Assembly (NCBI GenBank): GCA_040182905.1
Contig: JARQWU010000030.1
Coordinates: 1 to 63,496 of the forward strand
Direction of reading: 5' to 3'
From: Barthelona sp. PAP020
Lineage: Eukaryota; Metamonada: BaSk clade
Length of the DNA: 63,496 bases
In this document: positions 19,933 to 29,838 of the stretch, piece after piece
Position numbering within the stretch: the first letter of the stretch is position 1
Layout of the letters: the number at the start of each line of letters is the position of its first letter
Position numbers and translations under genes: made by a program
The notes under the pieces: generated by a model
Database searches by the model: none
What the model was told of the DNA's origin: nothing
What the model saw: the letters and a program-made list of their open reading frames with translations, nothing else

Positions 19933-20784
19933 CTATCGTCTTCTGCTTGAAAAACGGCGATTTGAATCTCTGTTATATTCTCTAGGATCTCTTTCCCTGA
20001 ATTCATTGTCACGTGAGTCTCTTGGTTCTCTGCTTCGATCGAAATTTCGATCCCAATCCCGATCCCGATTGTCTCTATCATCTCTGATATCTCTGTAGCT
20101 TCTGTCTCTATCCCTATCTTGATAATCATCTCTCTCTCTACTTCTATCTTGACGATCTCTTCTTGGCAAACGATCCATAGCTTTCTCTCTATAATCAACA
20201 TTGTCGTGATGATCATAATCATCTCGGAAAGTATGTCTCATATCAACATCTCGTTGTGAATGCAATCTGTCTCGATTCACTTCTGCATTCGTCTCTTCTC
20301 GCAGTCTAGTTGATGGTTCCTTGTTTCTGGGTACATTCCGATCTGAATCAGTGCTCCTATTACGTTCATTTACTTTAATTTCAAAAGATCGTTTCTTTTG
20401 GACGTTGCTACCGAATTTTTTCAAGGCAAACTCACGATAGCTCATGTATGTATCGTATGTAAAACCAAAATTAAAATAGTCTGCAGGATGATTTAAAAGT
20501 TCTTCTTTTGACACTGAATCAGCTGGGTCAACTTCAAAAATAGTATTTTCACCACGGTAGTCTAATTTACTAAATTTTGCCAATTCGGGCATTGATAATG
20601 CCAATAATATATTCTCCTTTGAATCTTCTTCAGTTTCACCAAATCGCTTTTGTGATACCGAATATACTCTTTTCTTTTCATTCGTGAAAGCAATTTGATT
20701 TGGAATTGATACTTCTTCTATTTTAAGATCTTCAAAATCATCAACATCTGTATCAAAACTTAAATCATCAACAACCAAATCCAT
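19933..20784 (-). CDS. FIP1L1: Fip1-like pre-mRNA polyadenylation factor
   Basis: 283 residues from the ATG at 20784; an upstream in-frame TTG is ignored. An acidic N-terminus (about 1-30) is followed by the Fip1 motif near residues 105-130 (DYFNFGFTYDTYMSYREFA), the signature of the Fip1 subunit that bridges poly(A) polymerase and CPSF in the nuclear polyadenylation complex. The last 130 residues are an RD/RE/DR-rich low-complexity domain ending in RRR, like the Arg-rich C-terminus of animal FIP1L1, which binds U-rich RNA. Length is short for animal FIP1L1 but near that of yeast Fip1. Function follows from the family; the assignment rests mainly on the motif and the RD tail. Confidence 0.85.
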   Translation of the reverse strand: MDLVVDDLSFDTDVDDFEDLKIEEVSIPNQIAFTNEKKRVYSVSQKRFGETEEDSKENILLALSMPELAKFSKLDYRGENTIFEVDPADSVSKEELLNHPADYFNFGFTYDTYMSYREFALKKFGSNVQKKRSFEIKVNERNRSTDSDRNVPRNKEPSTRLREETNAEVNRDRLHSQRDVDMRHTFRDDYDHHDNVDYREKAMDRLPRRDRQDRSRERDDYQDRDRDRSYRDIRDDRDNRDRDWDRNFDRSREPRDSRDNEFRERDPREYNRDSNRRFSSRRR

Positions 20785-21052
20785 GATAAAACACAAAAAA
20801 TGACTTTTTCCAAAATTCCTCCAAAATTTCTTTAATCCCTTTTATTTTGATTTTAAGAGAAATGATTGTGTCCAATAGAAATGTGTGAAGAGAAAATTGC
20901 ATTCATTAATTTCACCAAGACTTTTACAATTTTCTTTTTTGAAATAGTCCATTCAACAACAAATAAAACTTCTGATTTGTAAAAAAAAACCACAAAAAAA
21001 AGAAAAAACATCTAAATTTTTTTATTTTGTTACACATAAATACTATACTATT

Positions 21053-21677
21053 TTATTCGTCATTATGAACGCCAGGAGTTGGTACAAATAAACGGTAATC
21101 TTTTGGAAGATTAGTTTCATCATAAAGTTCATCGGCAAAATAGATACGACGAATACGGCAGTTAGCATGGACCTGAACGCGCAAAGTTTCAATGTAGTGA
21201 GTACCATAAGCACGCTTGGTGAAATCAGACAAGTTGAATTGGATTTGATTCCAACCATCATCAAGTCTCATGGGCATAGTACAAATAAAAGGTTTGACTT
21301 TCGTCATTGTTTGATAATTGGATGCTCTAAATCTTCTTCTTTCACCTCTATCATCCAAAATTTGAACTTCAAAAGAAAAGAACTTGTTCATAGATTTGAT
21401 AATCATGATCAAAAAGGGAAGCTTAATTCCCAAAACGTCTTGGGGGTTTTGAGGACATGAAATGTATGTGGTGGCAACATTTGTTCCCATGATTTCTAAA
21501 ACTAAGGATTGAATTTCAGGGTCAGTGATTCTCTTAATATGACCATTTTGAACTTGATGTTAGCGTATGCAACAATACATTGAAAAAAATACCATGTTTG
21601 TCCCAAATTTCCAAAGGCCTACTGCCTAATGAATACAAGATAGATAGAAATCCGCTTTGATATTGATTACGAAACAT
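21053..21677 (-). CDS. CFAP20: CFAP20/Bug22 ciliary protein, two exons
   Basis: A two-exon gene: exon 1 is 21593-21677 and exon 2 is 21053-21552, separated by a 40-nt intron. The spliced product is 194 residues and matches the CFAP20 (Bug22/GTL3) family nearly end to end: [20 protein letters not shown], then [39 protein letters not shown] and [20 protein letters not shown]20 is an axonemal inner-junction and centriolar protein, so the organism very likely builds motile cilia. Without splicing the open frame would start only at 21490 and miss the conserved N-terminus. Splicing in phase 1 restores the family sequence exactly across the junction (DKH/V/QNGH), which is strong evidence for the intron. 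Confidence 0.95.
21553..21592 (-). other. Spliceosomal intron of CFAP20, 40 nt
   Basis: On the minus strand it begins GTATTT and ends CGCTAACATCAAG. CTAAC is the probable branch site, six bases before the splice. Removal restores the conserved protein. Confidence 0.92.
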
Positions 21678-21788
21678 AAAAGAGAACTACAAAAAAAAAT
21701 TGATTTTAAAAAATTGGAAAGTCCTTTTTTTTTTCTTCACGTTGTTGCGTGTGAAAACGCACAAAAACAAAATACATGACATTTTAAT

Positions 21789-23063
21789 TTATAAATTGAG
21801 ATTCTGTTCCAACATTCGCTTCACTGCAGGGATGTGATGGTTGATCGACGTCATTTCGCTTATGTCGGAGACGAAGCTGTTAAACGAGTCCAAGTACTGT
21901 CTTGCTTCGCTTAGTCTTCCGCCATTGCAAAGAGTGACGGCATAGTTCAAGTGAATCAATGGATTGTCGGGGTCCAAATGAAGTGCTCTTTGAAACGCAC
22001 GACACGCGTTACTGAAATCAGACAAATGTGCGAGTGCAATTCCTAAGAACATCAAACCTGGTGAATATTTGCCATTTAAGGATGCCGATGCAGACAAATG
22101 GTGGAATGCAGAAGCGAATTGCTGCCTGTTGAGATACACAAGCCCAAGATTAAAATTTATTCTCCACTCAAACGGAGACAGACTCAATGCCTTCTTCAGA
22201 CAGGCAATAGCTGATATATAATCCTTTTTCAGGAAGAAACACATACCGATGTTGTTCCACAGCTGGGGAGATGCAGGGGAATTCACTGCGGCAATGCGGT
22301 ACTTCATCAGAGCAACATCAGCATCACCAGCGTTCTGTAAAATGGATCCTGCAGCCAAAATTGTTTCTGACTTGGAGGGATCAAGCGTCAGCGCATTACC
22401 AAGCGCGTCAAATGCCTCTGTTGGCTTTCCCATCTTTAAATACAACAAGCCCAAAGCAGTCAGCAAATCCGAACTATCGGGAGTAAACGCCAATGCATTA
22501 TTAAACGCCTCAAGGGCCTCGTCAAAACGCTCTTCTTCGATCAAAAGATATCCCAACTCTAGATAGAATTTGTTATGTTTGTCAAAGCTTAAAGCGGTCT
22601 CCAAACATTTGACGGCATCATCGGGTTCGTCCAAATAGCGGTAACACTGAGCTCTGAAATAGTGAATCTCTGCAGTGTTCATGCCCAATTTAATTGCTTC
22701 GTCAAATGTGACGAGGGCTTCTTCGTGTCGACCAAGAAGAAAAAGAGATCGTCCGATTTGCTTTAAACTCTCGATATTATTGGAATTCAGCTTGGACACG
22801 GTTCTAAAATACTTCATTGACTCTTCGATCTTTCCCTCTTTTCTCAATATCAGTCCTTTTGCATACAAAGCATACTCAGCTTTTCCCTCGCTCTCCTGCA
22901 ACACTGAATCTATCAGTTCAGAACATTTCTCGAAGTCATTGGTAACATACAAATGGTGGATCTCCCAATTGTACTGATAGTTGAAGTAATTTGGTCTTGT
23001 CAACAAGTTCTTCAACTGGGATGGAAAATCAGCTGGCAATTGGTCCTTTGATAATGAAAACAT
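21789..23063 (-). CDS. BBS4: BBS4, TPR subunit of the BBSome
   Basis: 424 residues made almost entirely of TPR repeats, preceded by a family N-terminus containing NWEIHHLYVTNDFEKC. Diagnostic BBS4 segments occur in order: EYALYAKGLILRKEGKI, SLKQIGRSLFLLGRHEEA, LLTALGLLYLKMGKPTEAF, LGNALTLDPSKSETILAAGS, LWNNIGMCFFLKKDYISAI and PLIHLNYAVTL. BBS4 is a core subunit of the BBSome, the coat that sorts membrane proteins in cilia with IFT. The protein stops shortly after the last TPR, without the long disordered tail of animal BBS4. The start ATG at 23063 faces the SRP72 ATG at 23113, so both promoters share a 49-bp gap. Base composition is more GC-rich than most neighbours, as in SRP72. Confidence 0.93.
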   Translation of the reverse strand: MFSLSKDQLPADFPSQLKNLLTRPNYFNYQYNWEIHHLYVTNDFEKCSELIDSVLQESEGKAEYALYAKGLILRKEGKIEESMKYFRTVSKLNSNNIESLKQIGRSLFLLGRHEEALVTFDEAIKLGMNTAEIHYFRAQCYRYLDEPDDAVKCLETALSFDKHNKFYLELGYLLIEEERFDEALEAFNNALAFTPDSSDLLTALGLLYLKMGKPTEAFDALGNALTLDPSKSETILAAGSILQNAGDADVALMKYRIAAVNSPASPQLWNNIGMCFFLKKDYISAIACLKKALSLSPFEWRINFNLGLVYLNRQQFASAFHHLSASASLNGKYSPGLMFLGIALAHLSDFSNACRAFQRALHLDPDNPLIHLNYAVTLCNGGRLSEARQYLDSFNSFVSDISEMTSINHHIPAVKRMLEQNLNL

Positions 23064-23112
23064 CTGTAAATGATAATTCCTTTTTAATATTTTTTGACAA
23101 TATCATTGTTTT
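23064..23112. promoter_or_regulatory. 49-bp bidirectional promoter gap BBS4/SRP72
   Basis: Only 49 bases separate the start codons of two divergent genes. The gap is AT-rich, with TTTTTAATATTTTTTG in the middle. Transcription start signals for both genes must lie here or inside the opposite gene. This is inferred from layout only. Confidence 0.5.
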
Positions 23113-24991
23113 ATGGTTGACAACAATTCACCAAACCCCTTGTGGTTGAATGTTAACACTGCGATTGAAGAAGACAGACCGAACGAGGTCTTGAAGTACC
23201 TGAACAAAAGTATTCTCCACATTGACCGTATCTAACCGCGTAGTTTCCAAAAGCGAACCCACCAACATTAACATTCCAATTGTAAAGGTCACGTGTTATA
23301 TTTTATTGGATGAGATCAGCACAGCCCTCAAGACGATTGAAAGCAACAGCATTGCTGAGTTCGTACCCTTTGAATTAGCGTACTGCTTGTACAGGTTGAA
23401 TCGCTTTGAGGACTGTCTTGGTTTGTTTGACAGTATGGACGAAGAAGAAATTGATGAGGGACTGTTGAACATCAAAGCCCAGTGTTTTTACTCTTTGCAT
23501 CGTTACCAGGAGGCGTATGACCTGTATCAGGAGCTGATTGAAGGATTTGAACCAGAGGACTATTTGGACCAACCAGAATTGATAATCAATCTCTACGCAA
23601 GTTGTTTCTTGGGAGAAAGCAGTGGCCATTTATTTGATTTCGATGAAATGATGATTGAGTCTCATTCATTTGACATCATGTTCAATCAAGCCCTGTTGAG
23701 ATTGGAGGCTGGCAACTACGCTGCGGCAAAGCCAATTTTGGAAAACTCATTGGAAATTTTGGAAGAAGCAAACGATGGTGCATTGAAGAAGAAATATGAA
23801 TCCTCAATCCGAGGATGTTTGGCCTTGTGTGAATATCACGAGGGAAAGCACCTGGAGGCTTTACATAAATTGGCTGATATTAGAAAGTCAACGGACACTT
23901 CTGGTGAGCTAAAGTTGATTTCGGGCAATAACGAAGTTGCGATTCATAGTGGTGGGCACAATGTCATTAATGCATTGAGAAGAACCAATATTCAAAGCAA
24001 TATCAAGTTGAACCCACTGCAGAAGGACATCATTCTTTTCAATCGTGTAATCATCTTGTGTGAGTCGAATGAAGAAAAGAGAATCAAAGAGGCATATAGT
24101 TTGTTGGAAGATATCAAGAATAGCACATATCAGAATCTAGCCACCGCTTTGGTCCTGTATTCTGACCACAAAATGGTTAAGGCCGAGGCCCTTTTGAAGG
24201 AAAATGTTGATAATCAGGCCTTATCCCCTTACTTGATGCAGTTGTTGTGTTTGAAGGGTAATTTTGAAGAAGCAATCGAAGTTCTCGACAACAACAATGC
24301 AACATTGCTTAAATCTGCGGTTGGCATTGCAACCAAGGCAAAGTTGATTGAAATTAGCACAGAAGACCCAACGGCAGCCGCAACTTTCTTAATGGGAAAT
24401 ATAATTGAAGAAAACAAGTTGGAAATGATCGAAGAAGCCGCTAAATTGTTTGCACTTTCAAAAGAATTCCAGAAGGCAGTTGATTGCTATTCCTTATTGG
24501 ATTTTAACAAACTGCCCATTGAAGCAAAAGCCAGATTCATCGGTTATCTGTTAGACGCTGATTTGGATACAAGCAGCTACATCAACCAGATCGACGATCT
24601 CGACGTTTCAAAAGTTGATGTCAAAGAATTGGAACGTTTGCCCAGTCATCAGTTACCTCATTCAGTGCAGGTGGAAGGATTGAAGAGGGATTTGGTTGCA
24701 GAAAGTGAAAAAGTCAAAAAACCAAAAAATAAGAAGAAAAAGAAAAACAAACTTCCCAAAAACTTCAATCCTGACATTTCCCCTGACCCTAACAGGTGGT
24801 TACCAAAGTTAGAGAGAGATGCCTTGAAGAGAAAAGGCAAAGCTGGACGTCATCAAAAAGACCAAAAGTATTTCGCAGGAGCAATGCAAGGTGATGCCGA
24901 AGTTCAGAACGTCAATGCCGATAAATCTTCAAAAGCAACAAAATTCAAATCCAAAGGCAGAAATAAAGGCAGAATGAACAGAAGAAGATAA
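23113..24991 (+). CDS. SRP72: SRP72, signal recognition particle protein, two exons
   Basis: Two exons (23113-23209 and 23244-24991) separated by a 34-nt intron encode 614 residues. Exon 1 supplies the family N-terminus (PLWLNVNTAIEED...VLKYLNK), a TPR that matches the start of SRP72. The middle is a TPR array. The C-terminus carries a lysine run and then the SRP72 RNA-binding signature LPKNFNPDISPDPNRWLP, followed by a basic tail (KGKAGRHQKD). SRP72 binds SRP68 and 7SL RNA in the signal recognition particle that targets secretory proteins to the ER. Without the intron the frame has no ATG and no N-terminus. Splicing is in phase 1 and keeps the frame. Divergent from BBS4. Confidence 0.94.
23210..23243 (+). 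other. Spliceosomal intron of SRP72, 34 nt
   Basis: Begins GTATTC and ends TATCTAACCGCGTAG. CTAAC is the likely branch site, seven bases before the splice. The frame is closed by TAA if the intron is retained. Confidence 0.9.
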
Positions 24992-25223
24992 TCACTTTCT
25001 TTATAAACTCGTGTGTCAATTGTGTAAATTTTTTTTTTTTCTAAAAAGCAGTTTTACAAAATTTCAAAAGTAATTTAAAGAGAGATAATTAAAAACACTT
25101 CTTTCAAAACTAATGGTAACAAAAAGGTTGTGATTTTTCCACCAAACTGTGGTTTAATTTGTGGATAAATTAAAAGAGGAAAAAAAAAATTTGAATTTAT
25201 TTTTGATTTTAATTTTCTTCTAA

Positions 25224-25643
25224 ATGAATACCCCCGAATCGAAAGAGAGAAAACCCATATCTGGCGTTAAAGTAGTTAGAAAGCATGGAAAGAGCTACAT
25301 GATTACTGAAAAAAATCCCAATCGTTTACCAACTCCTCAAGAAAAAGCTCCAACATCTACATATCGTTCAGAATTCAAAAAATTTTCCACTTGTACATCT
25401 CATGATAAGCCTTTAGAACCATATAATCCTACTGCAGCAAGAAATTCAATACCACCAAAGGATGGAAAGAAAAGAAGTCGTTATGACACTTCTTTTAAAT
25501 TAGAGGATAAAAGTTTCAATCCTCGTTTCCAATTTACTACTACTTCCAGACAAACCTTTCAAGCACCTACCAATATTGTTGGGCAGGATAATCCAGCTAT
25601 TTTACAAAACAATTTAAACTTTTCACGTAGTATTCGCCGCTAA
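25224..25643 (+). CDS. Hypothetical small basic protein, possible axonemal microtubule inner protein
   Basis: 139 residues, basic, rich in Ser, Thr, Pro, Lys and Arg, without membrane segments. It has short phased motifs such as TSTYRSEFKKF, SRYDTSFKLED and TTTSRQTFQAP. Repeats of this general kind (aromatic plus Ser/Thr-Arg) occur in small flagellar microtubule inner proteins, and the window has other ciliary genes, so such a role is a weak inference. There is no enzymatic motif. The ATG at 25224 is the first in frame and follows an AT-rich leader. A family name cannot be given. Confidence 0.6.
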   Translation: MNTPESKERKPISGVKVVRKHGKSYMITEKNPNRLPTPQEKAPTSTYRSEFKKFSTCTSHDKPLEPYNPTAARNSIPPKDGKKRSRYDTSFKLEDKSFNPRFQFTTTSRQTFQAPTNIVGQDNPAILQNNLNFSRSIRR

Positions 25644-26032
25644 ATTTTCCTTTCTGTAAATGATGAAACAATTCATTTTTTATCTGTTTAAATTCTTATC
25701 AAAAGTCTTTTTTCAGTTTGGTTAAATTCAGATTACATTTATATATACCACAATAAATAACCCTCTACCTCAAAAACATTCATTTTTGGAAGAAAATATT
25801 TTCAATAAATAAATGATTTCAACAAATTTGTTTATATTCTTTAATTGCAATGTTGTTTACATCTAAGTTTCAATTGAAGATTTATTGTCATTGATTGTAA
25901 ATATAATCTGTAAAAGAAGAATGATGTGATTTGATGTTTGCGAAACAAATGCTGCTTGATAAATCTATTAACCTAGTTACAGTTTATTTAAGTATATTGA
26001 AATATTGAAAAACTATTAAGTTTCAAAAGACA
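25644..26032. other. Intergenic region
   Basis: About 390 AT-rich bases between two plus-strand genes, with AATAAA-like motifs after the upstream gene. Nothing else seen. Confidence 0.55.
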
Positions 26033-26485
26033 ATGCAAACTCATAATGAACATGAATTCTTTGAAGCTTTTGTGAAAAGGAAAAGGATTGTTTCTTTTCA
26101 ATGTTTTTCAATTTCTGCCAAATGTTACTCTTATGGCAATTTTCAAGAGGGCAGATTCTTTGAAAAGTTGTCAAAGAGATTTTATGATGATCTGCTTTTG
26201 TATTCAGAATTGTTTCACACAAATGAATTCTTCTTTCTAACTTCTACTGAAGAATGTTTAAACGCATTAAACACACAAATAAATGCTGAAGCAAATGAAA
26301 TATCCAAATATCTTTCCTTTATTTTAAAAGAACAAAAAACATTAATTCAAAAATTGCTAATGTGGATAAAAACAACAAGCAATTGGAATTTACAGTCAGA
26401 TTCAATATTTAGTCAAAAAATGACAACCTTATACAATATTGAAAAAAACAATGAACGAATGATAAAGAAAACGGTGCTTTTGTGA
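26033..26485 (+). CDS. Hypothetical protein, helical
   Basis: 150 residues of unknown function. Composition is Phe/Lys/Glu-rich and probably helical, with an amphipathic stretch (ISKYLSFILKEQKTLIQKLL) around 95-115. The start of the protein (EHEFFEAFVKRKRIVSFQCFS) looks like a folded segment. There is no signal peptide, transmembrane segment or cofactor motif. It starts at ATG 26033 and is complete. It converges on the minus-strand gene ending at 26690. I do not recognise it. Confidence 0.5.
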   Translation: MQTHNEHEFFEAFVKRKRIVSFQCFSISAKCYSYGNFQEGRFFEKLSKRFYDDLLLYSELFHTNEFFFLTSTEECLNALNTQINAEANEISKYLSFILKEQKTLIQKLLMWIKTTSNWNLQSDSIFSQKMTTLYNIEKNNERMIKKTVLL

Positions 26486-26689
26486 TGAAAAATCCCTTTT
26501 TCTTCATATTTTGTTTATTTTTACTTCTTGTTTTCAATTAACTTTCATTGAAACAAAAATTGTAAATAGTCAAATAGAATTTATTTTTCACAAAAAGAGC
26601 CACATTTTTCTCAACAAACGAAGTCACTGCAACCAACAAAAGTTTTATAAATCTAAAAAATTGAACAACATTCAAAATTGACGGAGAAT

Positions 26690-27172
26690 TCATCCCTCTT
26701 GAAATTCATTCCATTCTTCACGCAAAATATCCATAGAATCGTTTAATTCTCCAATGATTTCATCAATATTAGCTAAATATATTGATTTCAACTGACTTGC
26801 AACACTCATTGGAAGTGACAAATCTTCTTCTCTATTATTCTTAGAAATAACCCTTTGATAAATTGAATCATGGTATTCAACTGTATACTTAATTCTTTGA
26901 GCCTGCAAATTATTTATTAACTCCAAAGTTGGGACGAGTTCTAACAAATCTAAATTTTCACAGTTTTTTATATCATTAACCGTTTCTTTTAATTCCTTTA
27001 AATGTGAATGAACTCTTTCGGTACAATTTTTTCCTCTTCTTAAATATTCCTTTTCAAAGAGAATACCATTTTCCAAATATTCATTTAAAGCTTGATTAAA
27101 ATCTCTTATAGCGATTGATAATTGTTCGTGTAAAATAATACATTCTTTAAGAACACTGTTTGGTAAAAACAT
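26690..27172 (-). CDS. Hypothetical coiled-coil protein
   Basis: 160 residues, almost entirely predicted helix or coiled coil: LHEQLSIAIRDFNQALNEYL, then HLKELKETVNDIKN, and an acidic C-terminus (DSMDILREEWNEFQEG). Size and pattern resemble subunits of multi-protein scaffolds (for example Mediator, BLOC or HAUS-type proteins), but I cannot assign one. The ATG at 27172 lies 61 bp from the divergent start at 27234, so the two genes probably share a promoter region. Confidence 0.55.
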   Translation of the reverse strand: MFLPNSVLKECIILHEQLSIAIRDFNQALNEYLENGILFEKEYLRRGKNCTERVHSHLKELKETVNDIKNCENLDLLELVPTLELINNLQAQRIKYTVEYHDSIYQRVISKNNREEDLSLPMSVASQLKSIYLANIDEIIGELNDSMDILREEWNEFQEG

Positions 27173-27233
27173 CCGAAAAAAACTCTTGAAGAAAATTTTA
27201 CATTATAATCCTGATTAAATGGCAAATTAAAAG

Positions 27234-28463
27234 ATGAATGATGTATTTGCTGATTCAATAATTGGACCTATATTAAATGAAGTACTAATTGAAAAAGATT
27301 TTGATGAACCCTTTTCAATATTGTTGTTTGTTTCCATGGATGGAAAGACAATTTATCAAACATGTGAAAACTATTCCAAATTAACATATTCTGATGCTAT
27401 GGTATTGAAAGGAATGTATGATACCGCTATTGATAATAAATCTTTATTGTATATGATAAATAATCAAGCAATTAATATTATATTTAAAGAAATTGAACAA
27501 TTTACAGTGATTTTTATAAATAACATTAACATAAAAACAAAATATCTTATGTTTTTGGTTGATGTTTTTATTACAGTAACTACTTTGTTTGGATTTACCA
27601 AAAAACCCAATCAAAATATTTATATACAATGTGAAAGCATATTTAAATTGTTATTATCTCAGATTTATCCTTCTGCTTCTCTTATTGTACTATTCAATGC
27701 AATTCCTAGTTTATTTTCGACAGATGTAACCTCAAATAACTTAAATGAATGGCTTGTTCAAACCAAAAATTTGTTAATGTCTTTGGATTCAACCATTACA
27801 AAAGTATCTCTTTGGTTTCTTCCGAATGTGAGTTCTAATTTGTATTTGATCAGTGGAAAAGGATTTGAATATGGAGACAAAATAGATTTGGTGCTTTATC
27901 AAAAATTGCAGATGATTGCGACATCCATGATATCCTTTTGCTGCTTTGATTTTTATATTGATAATAAATTGAAGAAAATTTATGCAATATTTGTGGAAAA
28001 AAAAACGTTTCTCACATTCATTACAGATGTTGAAACAAAAAATGCAAAAAAAGGCAAAAAAATTCTTTCAACCAATATATCAGATATTATTTTAAGCAAT
28101 ACGTTGAGCATTAGCTCATTAAACAAATTAAAAAAACAATGGACATATGGTACAGCAGAACAATTGAGTTCAAAAGTTTTTTGGTACTTTTTAAAGAAAA
28201 ACAGCAACAATTTGACCAGATTAGGAATGATCAATTTGTGTCTTACAAAAGAAGCTTTGAATATGTTGGAAGAACTCGTTTGGGAAGGTGCTGATCTTCC
28301 TATTAAAGAAGAACTAACAATTGAAACAATAGACAATAAATGTTTGTGTCGAATTATCAAAAATGGTTATCTTTTTATTGTTTGTTTAAAAGAATTACCC
28401 TTTTATGTTTCAATTCAATATGTATATGATTTATTTGATCAATTTATATTAGACTTTTCATAA
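27234..28463 (+). CDS. Fuzzy-like (CPLANE) protein, probable
   Basis: 409 residues with a mixed alpha/beta pattern of three longin-like units. The first part (ILLFVSMDGKTIYQ, then MVLKGMYD, INIIFKEIEQFTVIFIN and a hydrophobic helix LVDVFITVTTLFGF) follows the arrangement of the planar polarity effector Fuzzy. There a short strand is followed by a GxLNGVH-like helix, a strand ending in a Phe-x-Asp-Ser-Ile-like motif, and a helix. Fuzzy forms the CPLANE complex with Inturned and Wdpcp and helps recruit IFT particles to basal bodies. Length is close to animal Fuzzy. The match was made by eye and is remote, so other three-longin proteins (for example the Mon1/Ccz1 type) are alternatives. Neighbouring BBS4 and CFAP20 fit a ciliary organism. 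Confidence 0.45.
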   Translation: MNDVFADSIIGPILNEVLIEKDFDEPFSILLFVSMDGKTIYQTCENYSKLTYSDAMVLKGMYDTAIDNKSLLYMINNQAINIIFKEIEQFTVIFINNINIKTKYLMFLVDVFITVTTLFGFTKKPNQNIYIQCESIFKLLLSQIYPSASLIVLFNAIPSLFSTDVTSNNLNEWLVQTKNLLMSLDSTITKVSLWFLPNVSSNLYLISGKGFEYGDKIDLVLYQKLQMIATSMISFCCFDFYIDNKLKKIYAIFVEKKTFLTFITDVETKNAKKGKKILSTNISDIILSNTLSISSLNKLKKQWTYGTAEQLSSKVFWYFLKKNSNNLTRLGMINLCLTKEALNMLEELVWEGADLPIKEELTIETIDNKCLCRIIKNGYLFIVCLKELPFYVSIQYVYDLFDQFILDFS

Positions 28464-28553
28464 AGGAATAGTTATTTTTTCTTTTCAAATTGGAATTTTG
28501 TGTGAAAGAAGAGAAAAAAATTCAATAAATAATCTTTTTTTTCTTGTTTAAAC

Positions 28554-29075
28554 ATGTTATTAGAACATAATTATGGGGAAAAATCTCAAACACAACGATG
28601 GTTAGAAATGTTGTCTGCGGTTGCTTTATTAATTTTGTTTGTTTTATCCATTTATTTTTCTTTTCAAAAAATTGGTTGTGATTCAACCTTATTTTTTAAT
28701 ATTATCACAAATCTTGTTTTAGCTTCTGCATTTTTTATATTTTTAATGTGGTGGAAAGCTGAAACAAATATGGAAGATAAATGGTTTTATATTCTCATTC
28801 TTCTTGGGGTCACTTTGGCTGTTTCTTCATTAGGTACAATTATTACTGCAAAGAATGCTTGTCCAGCACCTAGATGGTGTCCAACTGATGGTTGTACTGA
28901 AAGTGATGTTTATGATATGGTTACTGGTTCATGCAAAACTCGTTGTGAAGGTCCTGTTCAATTATTTGAAATCAAAGATAACACTATGCGTGAGATTTTT
29001 AAGTGCAACGCCAAAGATTGTAAAGTTGATTGTCCCAAATCCAATTTGCTTAAGGAATTAATTAGATCTATTTAG
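28554..29075 (+). CDS. Hypothetical three-helix membrane protein with cysteine-rich tail
   Basis: 173 residues. Three hydrophobic segments (about 17-36, 45-65 and 75-100; for example AVALLILFVLSIYF and ILILLGVTLAVSSLGTIIT) are followed by a cysteine-rich segment of about 70 residues (CPAPRWCPTDGC, CKTRC, CNAKDCKVDC). That segment has around ten cysteines, probably forming disulfides on the extracytosolic side. There is no clear signal peptide; the first helix probably acts as an anchor. Family not recognised. Confidence 0.6.
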   Translation: MLLEHNYGEKSQTQRWLEMLSAVALLILFVLSIYFSFQKIGCDSTLFFNIITNLVLASAFFIFLMWWKAETNMEDKWFYILILLGVTLAVSSLGTIITAKNACPAPRWCPTDGCTESDVYDMVTGSCKTRCEGPVQLFEIKDNTMREIFKCNAKDCKVDCPKSNLLKELIRSI

Positions 29076-29220
29076 TTTGTTGCAATTCTGTTGAATAAAA
29101 CATAATTTATCAATTAAATAAATACTTTGTGAATGTTTTTTTAGGTTGTTTCTTGATATTTTTTCATTTTACATTTTCATATTTGGCCAAATAAATTAAC
29201 ACACATATAATAAATCAAAG

Positions 29221-29401
29221 GTAAAATTGTTTCCAAGCCAAGAAGCACTGTGCGTATGAGTGAATGAAAAAGAATAGTGTTTATTTGGTTAAAGGTTTTC
29301 GAGGACCGATTGATCTGTTGAAAAACTTTAGATTTTCTGAGGAAAAGTTTAGACTTTGAAATTTTGCTTTTTGCAAAATTACAATAAATAAGAATGAAAA
29401 A
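29221..29401 (-). repeat. Dispersed repeat, copy A (left arm of inverted pair)
   Basis: Reverse complement of a roughly 160-bp sequence also found at 29661-29838 and 32660-32822. The best conserved core reads AAATCTAAAGTTTTTCAACA and continues GATCAATCGG. A second conserved block is TTCATTCACTCATACGCACA followed by GTGCTTCTTG. Identity to copy B is high apart from scattered substitutions. Confidence 0.85.
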
Positions 29402-29547
29402 TATAGTTGTTTCACAACTGGACCAAATTAGCTTTTGAATTAACAAAAAGAAATTATAATCAAATGAGAATTGAATTTTACAATTCTATTGAATCCATAT
29501 TGTAATTGATTAATTAAAAAATTGGTCAAGTTGTGAAACAACTATAT
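29401..29547. repeat. Inner palindromic arms of the inverted repeat
   Basis: 29401-29429 (ATATAGTTGTTTCACAACTG...) and 29520-29547 (...CAGTTGT-like, read AAGTTGTGAAACAACTATAT) are nearly perfect reverse complements, with about 90 bp between. They extend the pairing of copies A and B towards the centre of symmetry near 29.47 kb. Confidence 0.85.
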
Positions 29548-29660
29548 TTATTTACAAAGAAAAAGCAATCAGAAAAAACTCATTTCATTAAATCTCAGCC
29601 ACAGAAAATAAGTGGCTGCAATTGAATCTTAATCATCAAGAATGAAAATTTTGGAAAAAT

Positions 29661-29838
29661 TCTTCATTCCTATTTTTTTGTATTTTTGCAAAAGCAAAAT
29701 TTTAAAGTTTGAACTTTACCTTGGAAAATCTAAAGTTTTTCAACAGATCAATCGGGCCTCGAAAGCCCTTCACCACATAAACACTATTCTTTTTCATTCA
29801 CTCATACGCACAGTGCTTCTTGTCTTGGAAATAATTGC
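29661..29838 (+). repeat. Dispersed repeat, copy B (right arm of inverted pair)
   Basis: Same sequence as copy A in opposite orientation. Between the inner palindromic arm (29520-29547) and this block there are about 110 bp with no counterpart in the left arm, so one arm has gained or lost DNA. Confidence 0.85.
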
